Shown in pieces: positions 3,814-5,074 of a stretch of DNA of 5,074 bases. Position 1 is the first letter of the stretch; each line of letters starts with the position of its first letter. The translations under genes were made by a program, and so were the position numbers. The notes under the pieces are model-generated. The model had not been told where the DNA came from, ran no database searches, and was given only the letters and a program-made list of their open reading frames with translations. The stretch comes from an uncultured Collinsella sp. (lineage in GTDB: Bacteria > Actinomycetota > Coriobacteriia > Coriobacteriales > Coriobacteriaceae). The stretch covers positions 1 to 5,074 of the forward strand of contig USAX01000135.1 in the NCBI GenBank assembly GCA_900552705.1. The letters are read 5' to 3'.

Positions 3814-5074
3814 ATGCCCACCACCTCAACTGACCCGCGTGCCGCTGCCGCCGCGCTGCTGGTGCCCGGAACCACCTGCCACGGCTTTGCCGTCGAGCGC
3901 TGTGAGACCGTGCCCGAGCTCGACTCGGACGCTTACGTACTGCGCCATACCACCTCGGGCGCGCGCCTGCTGTACCTAGCGTGCGACGACGAAAACAAGG
4001 CCTTTGCCATTGGCTTTAAGACGCCGCCGGCCGATTCCACCGGCGTGTTCCATATTCTTGAGCACTCGGTACTGTGCGGATCGGCCAAGTTCCCCGTCAA
4101 GGAGCCGTTTGTCGACCTGATCAAGAGCTCAATGCAGACGTTCCTCAACGCCATGACCTACCCCGACAAGACCATCTACCCGGTCGCCACCACCAACGAG
4201 CAAGACCTGTACAACCTGATGGACGTGTACCTGGACGCGGTGTTCAACCCGGCCATCTATACCAAGCCCACCATTTTTGAGCAGGAGGGCTGGCACTACG
4301 AGCTGGACCTGCCGGAGGGCGCTGGCGGCGACGGCAGCGCCGCCAGCCTGCGCGAGGGAACGCTGCGCTATAACGGCGTGGTGTTCAACGAGATGAAGGG
4401 CGCGCTGTCCGACCCCATGAGCGTGCTGGACGACGCCGTCAACGCCGCGCTCTATCCCGACACCGCCTATGCGCACGAGAGCGGCGGCGACCCACGCGCG
4501 ATTCCCGCGCTCACCTACGAGCAGTTCCTGGATACGCACGCGCGCCATTACAACCCCTCCAACTCCTACATCACGCTCTACGGCGACCTGGACGTGGACC
4601 GCGCGCTGGCCTTTTTGGACGAGCGTTATCTGTCGCAGTCGAGCGCCGCGAGCCGCCGCATGGACGCAGCCGTTGCCGCTGGCGAGGACCCGTCCGCGCT
4701 TGCGCCCAATCCGCTGAGCGTACAGGCACCCGTGACCTGCGAGTACAAGCGCGTCGAGATGGCCACCACGCCCGAGAACGCCCTGGTGGGCCTGGGCCTA
4801 GTACTGGGCAGTGCACTCGACCGCAAGCGCACGATCGCGGCGGACATTCTGTTCGAGGCGCTGCTTGGCTCCAACGAGGCGCCTGTTAAGAAGGCCATTC
4901 TGGCCGCCGGCCTGGGCGGCAACGTGGTGAGCTACACCGCGGCCGAGAGCCTGCAGCCCTACGAGCTCATCATGCTGCAAAACGCGCAGCCCGGCGTGGC
5001 GCGCGAGCTGCGCCGCGTGTTCCAGGACGCCTGCCGCGACCTGTGCGAGCACGGCGTTCCGCGCGAGCGCCTGG
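3814..5074 (+). CDS. M16C-family zinc metallopeptidase, presequence-protease-like (3' end outside window)
   Basis: The first 420 codons are present; the family is usually about 950-1000 residues, so less than half is visible. Residues 79-83 (HILEH) are the inverted HxxEH zinc site: H79 and H83 bind zinc and E82 is the catalytic base. E192 in VVFNEMKGA is the likely third zinc ligand, as in PreP. The run FPVKEPF...SSMQTFLNAMTYPDKTIYPVAT (92-125) is characteristic of M16C (PreP/Cym1) rather than pitrilysin or processing peptidases. Residues 167-181 are a Gly/Ala-rich insertion that lengthens the HxxEH-to-Glu gap. There is no signal peptide, so it is probably cytoplasmic, where such enzymes degrade short unfolded peptides inside a closed chamber. 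The ATG at 3814 is fixed by AAGGAGG six bases upstream. It diverges from gntR, with GC-rich codons and no evident link to the PTS genes. Confidence 0.92.
   Translation, partial: MPTTSTDPRAAAAALLVPGTTCHGFAVERCETVPELDSDAYVLRHTTSGARLLYLACDDENKAFAIGFKTPPADSTGVFHILEHSVLCGSAKFPVKEPFVDLIKSSMQTFLNAMTYPDKTIYPVATTNEQDLYNLMDVYLDAVFNPAIYTKPTIFEQEGWHYELDLPEGAGGDGSAASLREGTLRYNGVVFNEMKGALSDPMSVLDDAVNAALYPDTAYAHESGGDPRAIPALTYEQFLDTHARHYNPSNSYITLYGDLDVDRALAFLDERYLSQSSAASRRMDAAVAAGEDPSALAPNPLSVQAPVTCEYKRVEMATTPENALVGLGLVLGSALDRKRTIAADILFEALLGSNEAPVKKAILAAGLGGNVVSYTAAESLQPYELIMLQNAQPGVARELRRVFQDACRDLCEHGVPRERL

Noticed and set aside
3607..3833. Small open frames across the divergent gap (68 aa minus, 65 aa plus)
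   Set aside because: They run through the palindromes and the promoter, lack ribosome sites and show no recognisable motif.
3933..5052. Minus-strand and alternative plus-strand frames inside the M16C gene
   Set aside because: They have Arg/Pro/Ala-rich composition typical of out-of-frame reading in high-GC DNA, while the main frame carries HxxEH and the NEMKG glutamate.
1..5074. CRISPR array, TnpB/ωRNA, toxin-antitoxin or phage-defence genes
   Set aside because: No regularly spaced repeats, no TnpB frame and no defence-type protein were seen on either strand.

Overview
The window looks like chromosome from a gut Coriobacteriia-type actinobacterium, most likely Collinsella or a close relative. 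This is inferred from GC-rich, C/G-ending codons in the outer genes, AT-rich intergenic gaps, strong AGGAGG-type ribosome sites, and the pairing of a mannose-family PTS with an FrlB-like SIS enzyme. No rRNA or other taxonomic marker is present, so the assignment is tentative.

Layout, left to right. (1) Bases 1-619, minus: the N-terminal 206 codons of a SIS-domain sugar-phosphate isomerase/deglycase (FrlB/GlmS-like) that runs off the left edge. It has its own promoter and a perfect inverted repeat in its leader. (2) About 725-1496: an apparently complete IS200-type element (IS200/IS605 family, tnpA only) with an intact 156-residue Y1 HUH transposase and matching subterminal hairpins. (3) 1497-1527: a strong intrinsic terminator reading leftward, abutting the insertion. 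(4) 1579-3383, minus: gntR (HutC type), then PTS EIIA, then PTS EIIB of the mannose/fructose/sorbose family. (5) 3384-3813: a gap between divergent genes with no convincing gene but several hairpins and a rightward promoter. (6) 3814-5074, plus: the first 420 codons of an M16C (presequence-protease-like) zinc metallopeptidase that runs off the right edge.

How it fits together: the EIIA and EIIB proteins would relay phosphate from HPr to an incoming sugar or sugar-amine conjugate. The SIS enzyme would cleave or isomerise the resulting sugar 6-phosphate, and the HutC-type regulator would sense a phosphorylated intermediate. The membrane components EIIC and EIID are not in the window; by analogy with fructoselysine/glucoselysine PTS loci they probably lie beyond the left edge, next to the SIS gene. 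The IS element sits in the tail of the EIIB terminator, between the two transcription units, and breaks no reading frame. The M16C peptidase is an unrelated divergent neighbour.

I found no clearly undescribed system. The least explained parts are the 64-base imperfect palindrome upstream of the peptidase and the near-identical sequences at the two IS boundaries.
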